This document shows positions 41,236 to 49,733 of a stretch of DNA of 50,710 nucleotides, piece by piece (the first letter of the stretch is position 1; every line of letters begins with the position of its first letter). The stretch lies in assembly GCA_016710645.1 (NCBI GenBank), contig JADJVI010000003.1, positions 1-50,710 on the forward strand, read 5' to 3'. The notes under the pieces were generated by a model. It had not been told where the DNA came from and ran no database searches. It was given only the letters and a program-made list of their open reading frames with translations. Origin of the DNA: Actinomycetales bacterium. GTDB taxonomy: Bacteria > Actinomycetota > Actinomycetes > Actinomycetales > Dermatophilaceae. The translations under genes were made by a program, and so were the position numbers.

Positions 41236-42216
41236 ATGCGTAAGGCACTCATCGTGGGGATCGACTACTACGAGTCGATAGTATCGCTGCACGGAGCAGC
41301 CAATGACGCGCACAATGTCAAGGGGGTCCTGGACCGGCACGCCGACGGGACCACGAACTTCACTCAGCCCAAGTTGCTTGTGGCGACGAGCGAGGATAGT
41401 GCCGTGTCGCGAACCGAGTTGCGCGAATCCGTCCAGGAACTGTTTCGGGACAAGGCCGACATCGCGCTGTTCTACTTCTCGGGCCACGGCTATATCGACA
41501 GCACGGGCGGATTCCTGTGCCCTAGCGACTGTGCTGACGGCCATGACGGACTCGCCCTCAGCGATGTGATGACGTTGGCCAGTCAGTCCCCGGCGGAGAA
41601 CAAGGTCATCATCCTCGACTGCTGCCACAGCGGAGGAGCGGGGAACAATCCGATTTCTCCCGCGTTTGCCGAGATCAAGGACGGCGTGACGATTCTCACC
41701 GCGTCAACGGCGAAACAGTATTCACTGGAATCGAATGGTTCTGGGGTGTTCACCAACCTCCTCGTGGATGCTCTCAGCGGTGCCGCGGCTAACCTGGTTG
41801 GTGAGGTTACGCCGGGCAGTGTGTACGCACATGTCGATCAATCGCTAGGGCCTTGGGCCCAGCGGCCGGTCTTCAAGACCAACGTTGAGCGCTTCGTTTC
41901 ACTGCGAAAGGCAGAAGCTCCGATCGCATTGACAGCTTTGCAGAGGCTGACCGAGCTGTTTCAGGACCCGGCGTTGGAACTCCCGTTGGATCCGTCCTAC
42001 GAGCCCGAGCGTAATGGGAGCGAGCCCCCGGGCACTCCGCTGCCGGATCCCCTGAAGAACGCAGATTTCGCGATCTTGCAGGAACTCGCAAAGGTCAACC
42101 TCGTACGGCCCGTTGGGGAGAAGCACATGTGGCACGCAGCGATGAACTCAAAGGCTTGCGAACTGACCGTCCTTGGTCAGCATTACTGGGGACTAGTCAA
42201 CCAAGAGCTCATCTAA
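41236..42216 (+). CDS. Caspase-like protease (peptidase C14) partner of the TIR protein
   Basis: A 326-residue caspase/metacaspase-type protease. Residues 1-~215 form the p20-like domain starting MRKALIVGIDYYES. The catalytic His84 is in FYFSGHGYI and the nucleophile Cys130 in ILDCCHSGG. TILTASTAKQYSLES and GVFTNLLVDAL follow as in other bacterial C14 proteins. Residues ~230-326 are a separate region with a proline-rich linker and a likely winged-helix-like end (FAILQELAKVNLVRPV...LTVLGQHYWGLVNQEL), possibly the sensor or adaptor. It is 3 bp from the TIR gene and overlaps the next gene (TAATG). Expected to be a signal-activated, cell-killing protease. Confidence 0.9.
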   Translation: MRKALIVGIDYYESIVSLHGAANDAHNVKGVLDRHADGTTNFTQPKLLVATSEDSAVSRTELRESVQELFRDKADIALFYFSGHGYIDSTGGFLCPSDCADGHDGLALSDVMTLASQSPAENKVIILDCCHSGGAGNNPISPAFAEIKDGVTILTASTAKQYSLESNGSGVFTNLLVDALSGAAANLVGEVTPGSVYAHVDQSLGPWAQRPVFKTNVERFVSLRKAEAPIALTALQRLTELFQDPALELPLDPSYEPERNGSEPPGTPLPDPLKNADFAILQELAKVNLVRPVGEKHMWHAAMNSKACELTVLGQHYWGLVNQELI

Positions 42217-42515
42217 TGTCCGAGAGCGACAGGATCCGACAGGTCCTCGAGAGCAAGAGGATCCTCGATCGGCTCGCCTCGATCGAGCACGAGCGATGGG
42301 CCCACTGGCAACGCTACGTCCATGCCCACTGCCAACGACGTGACGATGGGTCCCTCGTCATCCCACCAGATCTTGTCGCAAGGTGGGAGCGGCAGATCGA
42401 GACGCCGTTTGTCAACCTCCCGGAGGGAGAACAGGAGAGCGATCGCGAACAGGTCCAGCGATACCTGCCAGTCGTCATCAGAGCACTGGAGGACTGGCAG
42501 GCCCTGGACAGCTAG
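42216..42515 (+). CDS. RyR-domain-like small protein, third gene of the TIR-caspase operon
   Basis: A 99-residue protein whose ATG overlaps the caspase stop. It aligns by eye to the ryanodine-receptor RyR repeat: ASIEHERWAHWQRYV matches the AENxHExWA helix and TPFVNLPEGEQESDREQV matches the VPYxxLPExEKxxDR segment. The GWxYG loop is replaced by a longer polar stretch (HAHCQRRDDGSLVIPPDLV). Bacterial RyR domains have been predicted to bind nucleotide-derived ligands in conflict systems. Here it may sense, bind or buffer the TIR product, or be an adaptor or immunity factor. No signal peptide or membrane segment. Confidence 0.7.
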   Translation: MSESDRIRQVLESKRILDRLASIEHERWAHWQRYVHAHCQRRDDGSLVIPPDLVARWERQIETPFVNLPEGEQESDREQVQRYLPVVIRALEDWQALDS

Positions 42516-42564
42516 CGAGAGCAGGGGCGCGACGCTTGGCCCGCAGGCCTTGGGTGATCCATCC

Positions 42565-42590
42565 GCATCAATGATGCATATAATGCAACA
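42565..42590 (+). promoter_or_regulatory. Recombinase promoter: TATAAT with a GCATCA/TGATGC operator
   Basis: A perfect -10 TATAAT (42579-42584) lies 6 bases before GTG 42591, suggesting a leaderless mRNA. Directly upstream is the inverted repeat GCATCA-A-TGATGC (42565-42577), a plausible operator for the XRE protein encoded two genes on. This AT-rich segment stands out from the rest of the sequence. Confidence 0.65.
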
Positions 42591-43697
42591 GTGACGAACG
42601 TTGTTGCGGGACGATTCCCCGGGGTTGCCCCTTCTGTGGATCCCGAGCGCATCGTCTTCGACGCGATGCAGGAAGGGTGGGCCGCTCAACAGAGGTCGCG
42701 GCAGTTGAAGGCCTCGACGATCGAGGGCCGGCTGGCTGTCGTGAGGCGCTTCGCGGAGTACACCAACCAGTACCCATGGCAGTGGACAGCAACCGAGTTC
42801 GAAGCCTTCGTCACCAGCCTGGTCGGGGCTCGACCGACGACGATCCGCGGCTACCAAGCAGCCTTGCGAATCTTCCTGGAGTACGTCACGAGCGCGGACT
42901 ACGAGTGGGTAAGCCGATGCAAGGACGAGTTCGGGTCTGCCCCGACCCAGGTCGTCACCGAGTGGAACAGCTACCACCACACCACGCCTTACGAAGGCGA
43001 CCCCGGACGCCGCCCACTCACCTACGACGAGGTTCAGGCACTATTCGACGCCGCTGACGGTCTCGTGGAGAGCATTCGTTGCCGAGGCCGGAAAGGCGCG
43101 ATCGCCGCGCAGCGTGACGCCATCGTCCTCAAGGTGGTGTATGCCTTTGGGCTTCGACGCCGCGAGCTCTGGGGCCTTGACCTCGCCGATCTCCACGGCA
43201 ACCCCAAGGTGCCCGAGTACGGCAAGGCGGGCTGTCTGTTCGTGAGATGGGGCAAGAGTTCGCGTGGCGGTCCTCCGAAGCGTCGATCCGTATTGCTGGT
43301 GCCGGAGATGGACTGGGTCGTTGCCTCGGTGCGGCAGTGGATCGATGAACTGAGACCGATGTTCGGGCCGACGGGCCACCCTGCGCTGTTCCTCTCCGAG
43401 CGAGCTGGACGTCTCTCTCTGAGGTCGATCAACCGAGCGTTCAACGACGCCCGCGAGGAAGCGGGCCTGCCCGGAGAACTGGACTTGCACTCGCTCCGCC
43501 ACTCCTACGTGACCCACCTGATCGAGTTCGACTACCCGGAACGCTTCGTTCAGGACCAGGTAGGCCACCAATACGCCTCCACCACAGCGGTCTACGCCGG
43601 CGTCTCAGACGATTACCGGCATCGGCTGCTTCAGCGCGTCATCGACCGGGACCGACACCGATGGGAGATCACTCATGATCCGCAAGATGGGCTATGA
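42591..43697 (+). CDS. Tyrosine recombinase / integrase
   Basis: A 368-residue site-specific recombinase. An N-terminal SAM-like DNA-binding domain (ASTIEGRLAVVRRFAEYTN... GYQAALRIFLEYV) precedes the catalytic domain. The active site is complete: Arg189/190 in FGLRRREL, His300 and Arg303 in LHSLRHSYVTHL, His326 in GHQYAS and nucleophile Tyr335 in TTAVYAGVS. It cuts and joins DNA without homology. The next gene overlaps its 3' end by 23 bp, forming a three-gene module with an XRE regulator and a zinc-ribbon protein. The size and partners recall the TnpA of Tn554-like elements, which is an inference. Confidence 0.93.
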   Translation: MTNVVAGRFPGVAPSVDPERIVFDAMQEGWAAQQRSRQLKASTIEGRLAVVRRFAEYTNQYPWQWTATEFEAFVTSLVGARPTTIRGYQAALRIFLEYVTSADYEWVSRCKDEFGSAPTQVVTEWNSYHHTTPYEGDPGRRPLTYDEVQALFDAADGLVESIRCRGRKGAIAAQRDAIVLKVVYAFGLRRRELWGLDLADLHGNPKVPEYGKAGCLFVRWGKSSRGGPPKRRSVLLVPEMDWVVASVRQWIDELRPMFGPTGHPALFLSERAGRLSLRSINRAFNDAREEAGLPGELDLHSLRHSYVTHLIEFDYPERFVQDQVGHQYASTTAVYAGVSDDYRHRLLQRVIDRDRHRWEITHDPQDGL

Positions 43698-43998
43698 CTG
43701 GCACTTGCGCCAGCTCATGGCAACGCATGGCATGTTCCAAACGAGCGACCTGCTTCCACTCCTCGAGGAGCGAGGCATTCATCTATCACGGGAGCAGGTC
43801 TACCGGCTGGTGACCCAGCCGCCGCAGCGGCTGTCCATGGACACCCTCGCAGCGCTGTGCGACATCCTCGGGTGTGGGCCGGGAGACCTCATCAGCGTGT
43901 CGGTGGTGAATCGGGAGGTTGCCAAGACCGGCACGACGGCAGCTCGTGAGCAACCTCCCGTTCGACGCACGACAATCCGGCGGCCCAAGGGTCTATGA
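43675..43998 (+). CDS. XRE-family HTH regulator of the recombination module
   Basis: A 107-residue protein overlapping the recombinase end. The Xre-type HTH is LLPLLEERGIHLSREQVYRLVTQPPQRLSMDTLAALCDILGCGPGDLI (residues ~24-72), followed by a basic tail (VRRTTIRRPKG). It probably represses the module through the palindrome next to the recombinase promoter, or acts in target choice as the TnpC-like third component. It also overlaps the start of the zinc-ribbon gene. All three genes look translationally coupled. Confidence 0.85.
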   Translation: MIRKMGYDWHLRQLMATHGMFQTSDLLPLLEERGIHLSREQVYRLVTQPPQRLSMDTLAALCDILGCGPGDLISVSVVNREVAKTGTTAAREQPPVRRTTIRRPKGL

Positions 43999-46236
43999 CG
44001 TGCTCTCCTGGCCGACTGATCCACGGCTGGTCGAGGCGATCTGTCGGTTGCTGGACAACCCCGACGTCCGGGACTCTGTTGCCGAGATTCTCGGTGGGCT
44101 CAACCTGTACCCCAAGGTCCAAGCCAAGTTGCTCAGCTACTTGGACAGCCACCCCGATGCTCTGGTGTCAGGACGATCGGACGGCCCTGCAAGTCGCCTG
44201 CGCCTTCTCAAGGCCCTTGCCGAGACACACCCAGGGCTCGTCGTCCCAGCCAAGTGCTCGGGTTGCGGGCGTCAAGTGGTTCTCAACCGCTGGGGCGCCA
44301 ACGGCGACCGAGTCTGCGGCACCTGCTATCTCGCCAATCGGCTTGTCCCCTGCGGGCGTTGCGGCCGCATCAGGCCAGTCGGCGGCCGCCACTCCACGGA
44401 TGGCCTGGTCTGCACGGCGTGCATCAGGCATGATCCGGCGCGTCGCCAGGAATGCTCCCTCTGCGGCCGGGTCAACCCCGTAGCAGCCCGAACTCCAGGT
44501 GGCGAGCCCCTGTGCCAGACCTGCCGACCGCGGGAGAGCTTCGTCTGCCTGAGTTGCGGGCGCACGCACACGGTGAAGAGCCTCAACGTCGCCGGTGCTG
44601 CCTTGTGCTGGGCCTGCTACAAGCGTCACCACAAGCAGGCGTGTTCTGACTGCGGTCGAGAGCACGCGCAGGTCCCCCGGCGGGGACCACGGGGGGGAGC
44701 GACTATGCGACCGATGCTGGGACCCGAGACCGGTCTCTTGCCGGGACTGTGGCAAGGGCACGTCGCCCAAAGTCAGGCGGGTCAATGGCGGGCATCTCTG
44801 TTACGCCTGCTACGTCCTCAGTCGCCCGCAACGACCCTGCGGGGCGTGCGGTCGTACCTCGCCCGTGTGGGCCGAGCTTCCCCCTCGGACCTGTGTGCAG
44901 CGCCTGCTACCAACAGATCCGCACCAAGCCTCACCCTTGCTTTCAGTGCGGCGAGAGTAGACCCCTGGTCGGGATCGCCAGCGGTGATCGCCGGATCTGC
45001 GGTGCATGCGCGGGCCAACGACGCCCGTGGACCTGCCACGCCTGCGGTGTCCTCGCTGCTCCCTACTCTCGTGGACGATGTCCGAGGTGCACCGCTCAGG
45101 AAGAACTGATGTCTGTGATCTCACGCGACGGTGATGTGGTTGAGAGCCTCAGACCGCTGCTGGACTACTTCGACATCGAGAACCGCCCCATGACCGCGAT
45201 TGGCTGGACGCGCAGCCGATCCGCGGCCATCCTTCGCGAACTCCTCAACGGCAAAGGTCTGAGCCACGAGGCGCTCGATGCCGAGAACAACACCGCAGCC
45301 GCCAACTTCCTTCGAGCACTTCTCATGTTCACCGGAGTCTTGCCAGGTCGTGCATCGGAACTAGACGACACCCTTGAGTGGCTGACCCAGCGACTTGGCG
45401 CCGTACAGCCCCAGCACCAGACGATCGTTCGACGGTACGCGATGTGGCACGTACTGCGACGGGCGAAGGGGCGCCCTCACCGCCCGGCAACTCGTCATCA
45501 CGCACGCGAACGTCTCCTCCTCGCCCTACGCCTTCTGTCGTGGCTGGAAGCCGAAGGGCATGGGCTCCAAGAGTTGTCGCAGTCGGGGTTCGACCGTTGG
45601 CTCGCCAATGGACCGCCGGCTCGCGTGGAGATCCGTGACTTCATCAGCTGGGCCCATCGCCAAGGCTTGGTGGACGAGCTGCGGGTACCGCTGCGGCGAC
45701 ATAGCCAGCCATCGGAGTTCCTCCCCACGGATCGGCGCTGGGAGACGCTTCACCGGTGCATCGTCGACTCCTCACTTCCGTTAAACATCCGTGTGGCTGG
45801 CGCCCTCCTTCTCCTTTTCGCCCTCGGGCCGACCGCCTTGACCACGATGAGCGTGGAACAGGTCGTCGAACATGAAGGCCGCGTCGAACTCATCGTCGGG
45901 CGAACGCCGATCCACCTCCCTGACTCTCTAGCGGATCTCGTGCTGCAGCAGCGGAAAGTGGCCGAAGAGTCGATGAGCGGCTGGCTCTTCCCCGGTCAAC
46001 ACCCCGGCCGACACCTCAACCCCGGCAGTCTGGCAGCACGCACGAAGCAGTGCTTGGGAATCGGAGTCCGTCCTTCCAGGAACGCCGCACTCGCGCATCT
46101 CGCTAAGGAGCTGCCCGTCCCCGTACTCGCGGATTACCTCGGCCTGGCACACACCACCGCTTCCCAGTGGGCTGCCCTGGTCGAGCGCCAGTGGACTGAG
46201 TACGTCGTCCTGCGCCGAGCTCAGGATCCGGCGTGA
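43946..46236 (+). CDS. Zinc-ribbon array protein with degenerate tyrosine-recombinase domain (frameshifted)
   Basis: A ~760-residue protein read in three frames, with breaks near 44690 (beside a 7-G run) and 44875 (beside a 5-C run). After ~90 residues comes an array of about nine four-cysteine ribbons (CSGC...CGTC, CGRC...CTAC, CSLC...CQTC and so on to CHAC...CPRC). A helical region and a C-terminal domain like the recombinase fold follow (RVAGALLLLFALGPTALTTM and SRNAALAHLAKELPVPVLADYLGLAH). The catalytic Arg, His and Tyr are mostly lost. It looks like a non-catalytic or DNA-targeting partner of the upstream recombinase. The homopolymer-linked breaks suggest read errors, but real decay is possible. 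GTG 43946 is the preferred start; TTG 43919 is an alternative. Confidence 0.75.
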
Positions 46237-46314
46237 GGAACGCTGGTCGGGTTGAACACCGCCAGGCGCTTACCTCAGGATCCACGCGGGCGCCAGGCCT
46301 CCCGCCGTCGGTCG

Positions 46315-47132
46315 TCAACCTCGCCGGCGGCTGCGTTGACCGCGATTGGTGCGTGTCGGTGGCGGAGACGTCCCCGTCGTGCGGAACAGGTCGACCCATG
46401 CCATCGTGCTCATCGACTTGGGCACGTCGGATCCCGCGAGTCTGTGCTTGAGCAACCAGGACGTGGCGTCCTTCGGACTTCCGAGGGCGGTATTGCGAGC
46501 GAGAATCTGAGCCAATCCGTGTCCCGGACCGGTGTACACCCGATGGACAAGGGCCTGAAAGCGGCGACGATCGCGCATGCGGATGGGCGGGTCTGGGCAG
46601 CGCCGGATCGCCATCAGGCCTCCGTCGACTCCCGGAGCCGGGGTGAACGCTCGGGCCGGCACGCGACCGTGAAGGGTGAACTCGAACCATGGTGACCATT
46701 GAGCGGTCATCATGCTGGCTCCACCCACGCCGGCCCGTCGTCGGGCAACCTCCCACTGGACGAGTAGCACCGCGTCGGTCCACCCGGGTGCATGCAGGAT
46801 GTGGCGGAGGATGGCAGTGGTCTGGTGGAAGGGGAGGTTCCCGACGAGCACGTGCGGATAGTCAGGGATCCTGTGCTTGAGGAAGTCGCCCTCGGTGATC
46901 GTGGCGAGACCAAGCTCTTGGTTGAGCTTTCGGGCGAGACGGGGGTCGATCTCGACGGCGTGGACGGGTCTACCAAGGCTCAGGAGTGGGCGGGTTAACG
47001 CGCCCTCGCCTGGTCCGATCTCAAGATCGGTCCGCACGTGTCGCGGACCAGGTCGATGATGCGTCGGATCGTCTGGCGGTCGGTGAGGTAGTTCTGGCCG
47101 TGCTCGTGACGGCCGTGGCGGTAGGTGGGCAC
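46315..47132 (-). CDS. Erm-type 23S rRNA adenine N6-methyltransferase (frameshifted)
   Basis: Methylates A2058 of 23S rRNA, giving macrolide-lincosamide-streptogramin B resistance in this family. From GTG 47132 the N-terminus reads PTYRHGRHEHGQNYLTDRQ, then shifts by one base near 47020-47030 into EIGPGEGALTRPLL (SAM-binding motif I). VHAVEIDPRLARKLN and VGNLPFHQTTAILRHI (the NLPF catalytic motif) follow. The C-terminal helical domain is present to residue ~270. The single-base break is probably a sequence error; otherwise the gene is inactive. It is convergent with the zinc-ribbon gene. The natural resistance phenotype is inferred from family membership only. Confidence 0.85.
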
Positions 47133-47780
47133 TGCTTCGCTCCGTTGTTCGTGGCGGAGCCGGGCATGGCATAGCGGCCGCCCGGCATGACTCCGGGGGC
47201 GGGAGCGTCACGAAGAGAAGTGCTGCTCGCCGCCGTCAGCGGCTGCGCAGGCGCAGCGAGGCAGTGCCCTGAACCAACATGCCCACCACCCTAGAGCACG
47301 GACCAGGAAGTTCCCATCGAGTATCTGAAGTACCGCCCGCGCTCACACGATGCCCTCCCTGTGAGCATTCCCCCGGCGGTGCGGACGCCGCGTCGGTCAT
47401 TCCAGGGTCGAGAACTCGCAGGCTGCGAAAGGAGAACTGTGCTCACCCCGAATAGTGCACCCCTACCAGTATCACGCGGGTTGCCGGCCAGGTGCATTGC
47501 CTGGTCGCGACCACTCAAGCGGACGCGGGTGGGGCCTGCGGGGAAGCGGTCCCACCCGTGTTCACCACCCGCTGACCCAACCCGGGGGGGGGGGGCCCCG
47601 CCCCCGACCCGGGGGGGGCGCGGCCGCGGGGGCGGGCGACGCGGGACGGGGGCGGCCACAGACGGCAGTGTGCCGGGCGGCTGCATGCCGGCGCGCCGGC
47701 CCTGGTCGGGGTCGACCGGCCCCGGGGGCCCCGCGAGACCCCCCCCCCGCGCGCCCCCCGGGGGGGGGGGGGCGCAGGAT
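47133..47780. other. Region without recognisable genes, containing poly-G/poly-C tracts
   Basis: 47133-47580 shows no convincing coding sequence; it should hold the erm promoter and perhaps the true 3' end of the MFS gene. From 47581 to 47775 the sequence is dominated by G and C runs up to about 14 bases, unlike anything else in the window. This resembles poly-G base-calling artefact or a collapsed low-quality join. Confidence 0.7.
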
Positions 47781-48967
47781 GGGCGGGCCGGTCGCGCCGA
47801 TGAGGAAGGTGACGAGCATGATCGCTGCGGCACCGAGCTGCACGTCCTGAGTGCCGAACCAGGCGCTCGCCGGTCCAATCGCCACCTGGCCGAGGGGATG
47901 GCGACGAAGCTGAAGAACCCGTCGATCGCCATGATCCGCGACAGCATCGCTTCCGGGACCTTCTCTTGGACGGTGAGATTCCACGCGAGGTTGATCAGGC
48001 CCAGCCCGCAGCCGCTGACCAGGAACGCCGCCGACAGCGGCAGCACCTGCGCAGCGAAGGCGAGCGCAATCATGGGCGCGGCCATCGCGAGGAAGCCGTA
48101 CTGACAGGCCAGCAGTGGCCGCCGGATGGTCACCCGTGCCAGCACAAACGTGAAGGCGAACAGCCCGAGGGCCTCGGCCCACCGCGCCAGACCCCAGCCG
48201 TCGGCCCCCACCGTCGCCTTGGCAATGACCGGGCCGAGGACGTTGATCGCGCCGCTGGAGACCGCGTTGAACACCAGCGACAGGCTGGCCACCGGCAGCA
48301 CCACCCCAGTGAGCGGGCAAAGGACCACCCCGCCCGCAGGTCCGCCAGCACACTGTCACCTGCGTCTGGGCGCGCATTGACCGGCAACTTCAGCAAGGTG
48401 AGGAAGACGGCGGCCACGAAGAAGGTGGCAGCGTCGACCAGCAGAGCCCACCCCGGGCTGCTCACCGCGACGATGATCCCGGCCACAGTCGGACCGAGCA
48501 CCTGCAGCGCACTCTGCGCCCTGACCGAGCAACAGGTAAGCCGCCTTGCGATCGGCCTCCGGCAACAGGATCGGCACCATCCCGTGGAAGGCCGGGTAGC
48601 TGACCGCGACGGCGCTGCCGCCGAGGAACTGCAACACGACCAGGTGCCAGATCTGCGCGGTGCCGGTGAGCACGAGCAGCGCGGAGGTGAGCTGGACGAC
48701 CCCCTCGATGAGGTTGCAGCCCCGCAACACCAAGGCCCGGGGCAGTCGATCGGCGAGCGCGCCACCGATGAGCATAAAAGCCACCATCGGCACCGACCAC
48801 GACGCCACGACCAGGCCTAGCGCGGTGGGGGAGTTGTCGATATGCAGCACCGCGAACGCCAGCGCCAGCCGCGACATCGACGACCCAGCGGTGTTGATCG
48901 TCTCCCCGAAGAAGAACCATCGGAAGTTCGGATGCCGCAGCGGACCCCACCGGGACGGGTCGGTCAT
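47781..48967 (-). CDS. MFS transporter, broken by at least three frameshifts
   Basis: Starts ATG 48967 (MTDPSRWGPLRHPNFRWFFFGETIN). The protein matches MFS drug-efflux-like carriers: a polar loop GGALADRLPRALVLRG after helix 2, then further helices (LGPTVAGIIVAVSSPGWALLVDAATFF, LVFNAVSSGAINVLGPV and MIALAFAAQVLPL). Reading needs frame changes near 48518, 48320 and 47897, and the C-terminus dissolves into the poly-G region. About ten helices can be traced. A macrolide-type efflux pump next to erm would be attractive, but the substrate cannot be told. Breaks are more likely sequence errors than decay. Confidence 0.65.
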
Positions 48968-49092
48968 GCGCTGACCGCCGAACGGCACCGGGATGAGGGC
49001 ACGTTGGCACCCTAGGCCCAGCCTTCGCCATCTTGCGATGGGTTTCGCCGTCGGCAGACACGGCGCGCGGCACGGCATACCGGGAGCGTGCG

Positions 49093-49098
49093 TAGAGT
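49093..49098 (+). promoter_or_regulatory. -10 element (TAGAGT) of the LysE gene
   Basis: TAGAGT ends about 8 bases before GTG 49107, the same layout as other leaderless starts in the window. Two CGGCATAC-type repeats flank this area (49073 and 49310). Confidence 0.45.
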
Positions 49099-49106
49099 GC
49101 GGCGTC

Positions 49107-49732
49107 GTGACGAATGCGCTGCTGGGGTTCGCGATCGTGGCGGGCCTGATGACGCTGGTGCCCGGGATCGACACCGCCCTGGTCCTCCGGGCCGGCGTGA
49201 CCCAGGGACGCGGGCGGCCTATGCGACGGTCGCCGGGATCTCGCTGGGGCTGGTGGTGTGGGCGGTCGCTGCCGCGGCAGGGGTGTCGGCGCTGCTCACC
49301 GCATCCCGCACGGCATACGAGATCCTGCAACTGGCCGGCGCCGGGTATCTGGTGTGGCTGGGAGGTCGGCTGCTGTGGCAAACCCGGACCGGTGGTCTCG
49401 CGAACCCAGAGGCGCTGGAGGCCGCGAAGTGCGGCACGCGGCGAGCCTTCACCCGCGGCCTAGTGACCAATCTGCTCAACCCCAAGATCGGGGTCTTCTA
49501 CGTCGCGGTGCTGCCGCAGTTCCTTCCACCGGACACGGCATCCCTGTTGGCGGGCATCGCGCTGGCCATGGTGCACGTGCTGGAGGGGGTGGTGTGGTTC
49601 AGCGTGCTCATCCTCGGGACGGCAGTGCTGCGTCAGCGCCTGGCCCAACCTCGGGTGCGCACCTGGACCGACCGGGTGACCGGTCTGGTGCTCGTGGGCT
49701 TCGGGGTCAAAGTCGCCCTATCCCGGACCTGA
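49107..49732 (+). CDS. LysE/RhtB family amino-acid exporter, one frameshift
   Basis: A ~208-residue membrane exporter. It starts GTG 49107 (TNALLGFAIVAGLMTLVPGIDTALVLRAGVTQG), the LysE N-terminal helix and PG-D-L loop. Near 49210 the frame must change to continue with RAAYATVAGISLGLVVWAVAAAAGVSALL. Later landmarks are AYEILQLAGAGYLVWLGGRLLW and TRGLVTNLLNPKIGVFYVAVLPQF, a family signature. It would export an amino acid or derivative. The break is at a GCGGGCGG stretch, probably a sequence error. Confidence 0.8.
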
Positions 49733-49733
49733 G

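Larger units (their letters stand above)
40774..47132. mobile_element. Accessory island: TIR-caspase defence operon, recombination module, erm
   Basis: From the nrdJ terminator to the erm start. Genes are a TIR/caspase/RyR-like operon, a tyrosine recombinase, an XRE regulator, a zinc-ribbon recombinase partner and an erm-type methylase. The octamer CGGCATAC, frequent elsewhere in the window, is missing here except for one imperfect copy at 43139. Codon choice is less GC-biased (for example TATAAT promoter, ATT, GTA and AAT codons). I did not find flanking direct repeats or att sites, so exact ends are unknown; erm may or may not belong to the same unit. Confidence 0.6.

Noticed and set aside
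40700..47300. Flanking direct repeats or att sites of the island
   Set aside because: I compared the nrdJ terminator region with 46.2-47.3 kb by eye and found no convincing shared repeat; poor sequence quality on the right may hide it.
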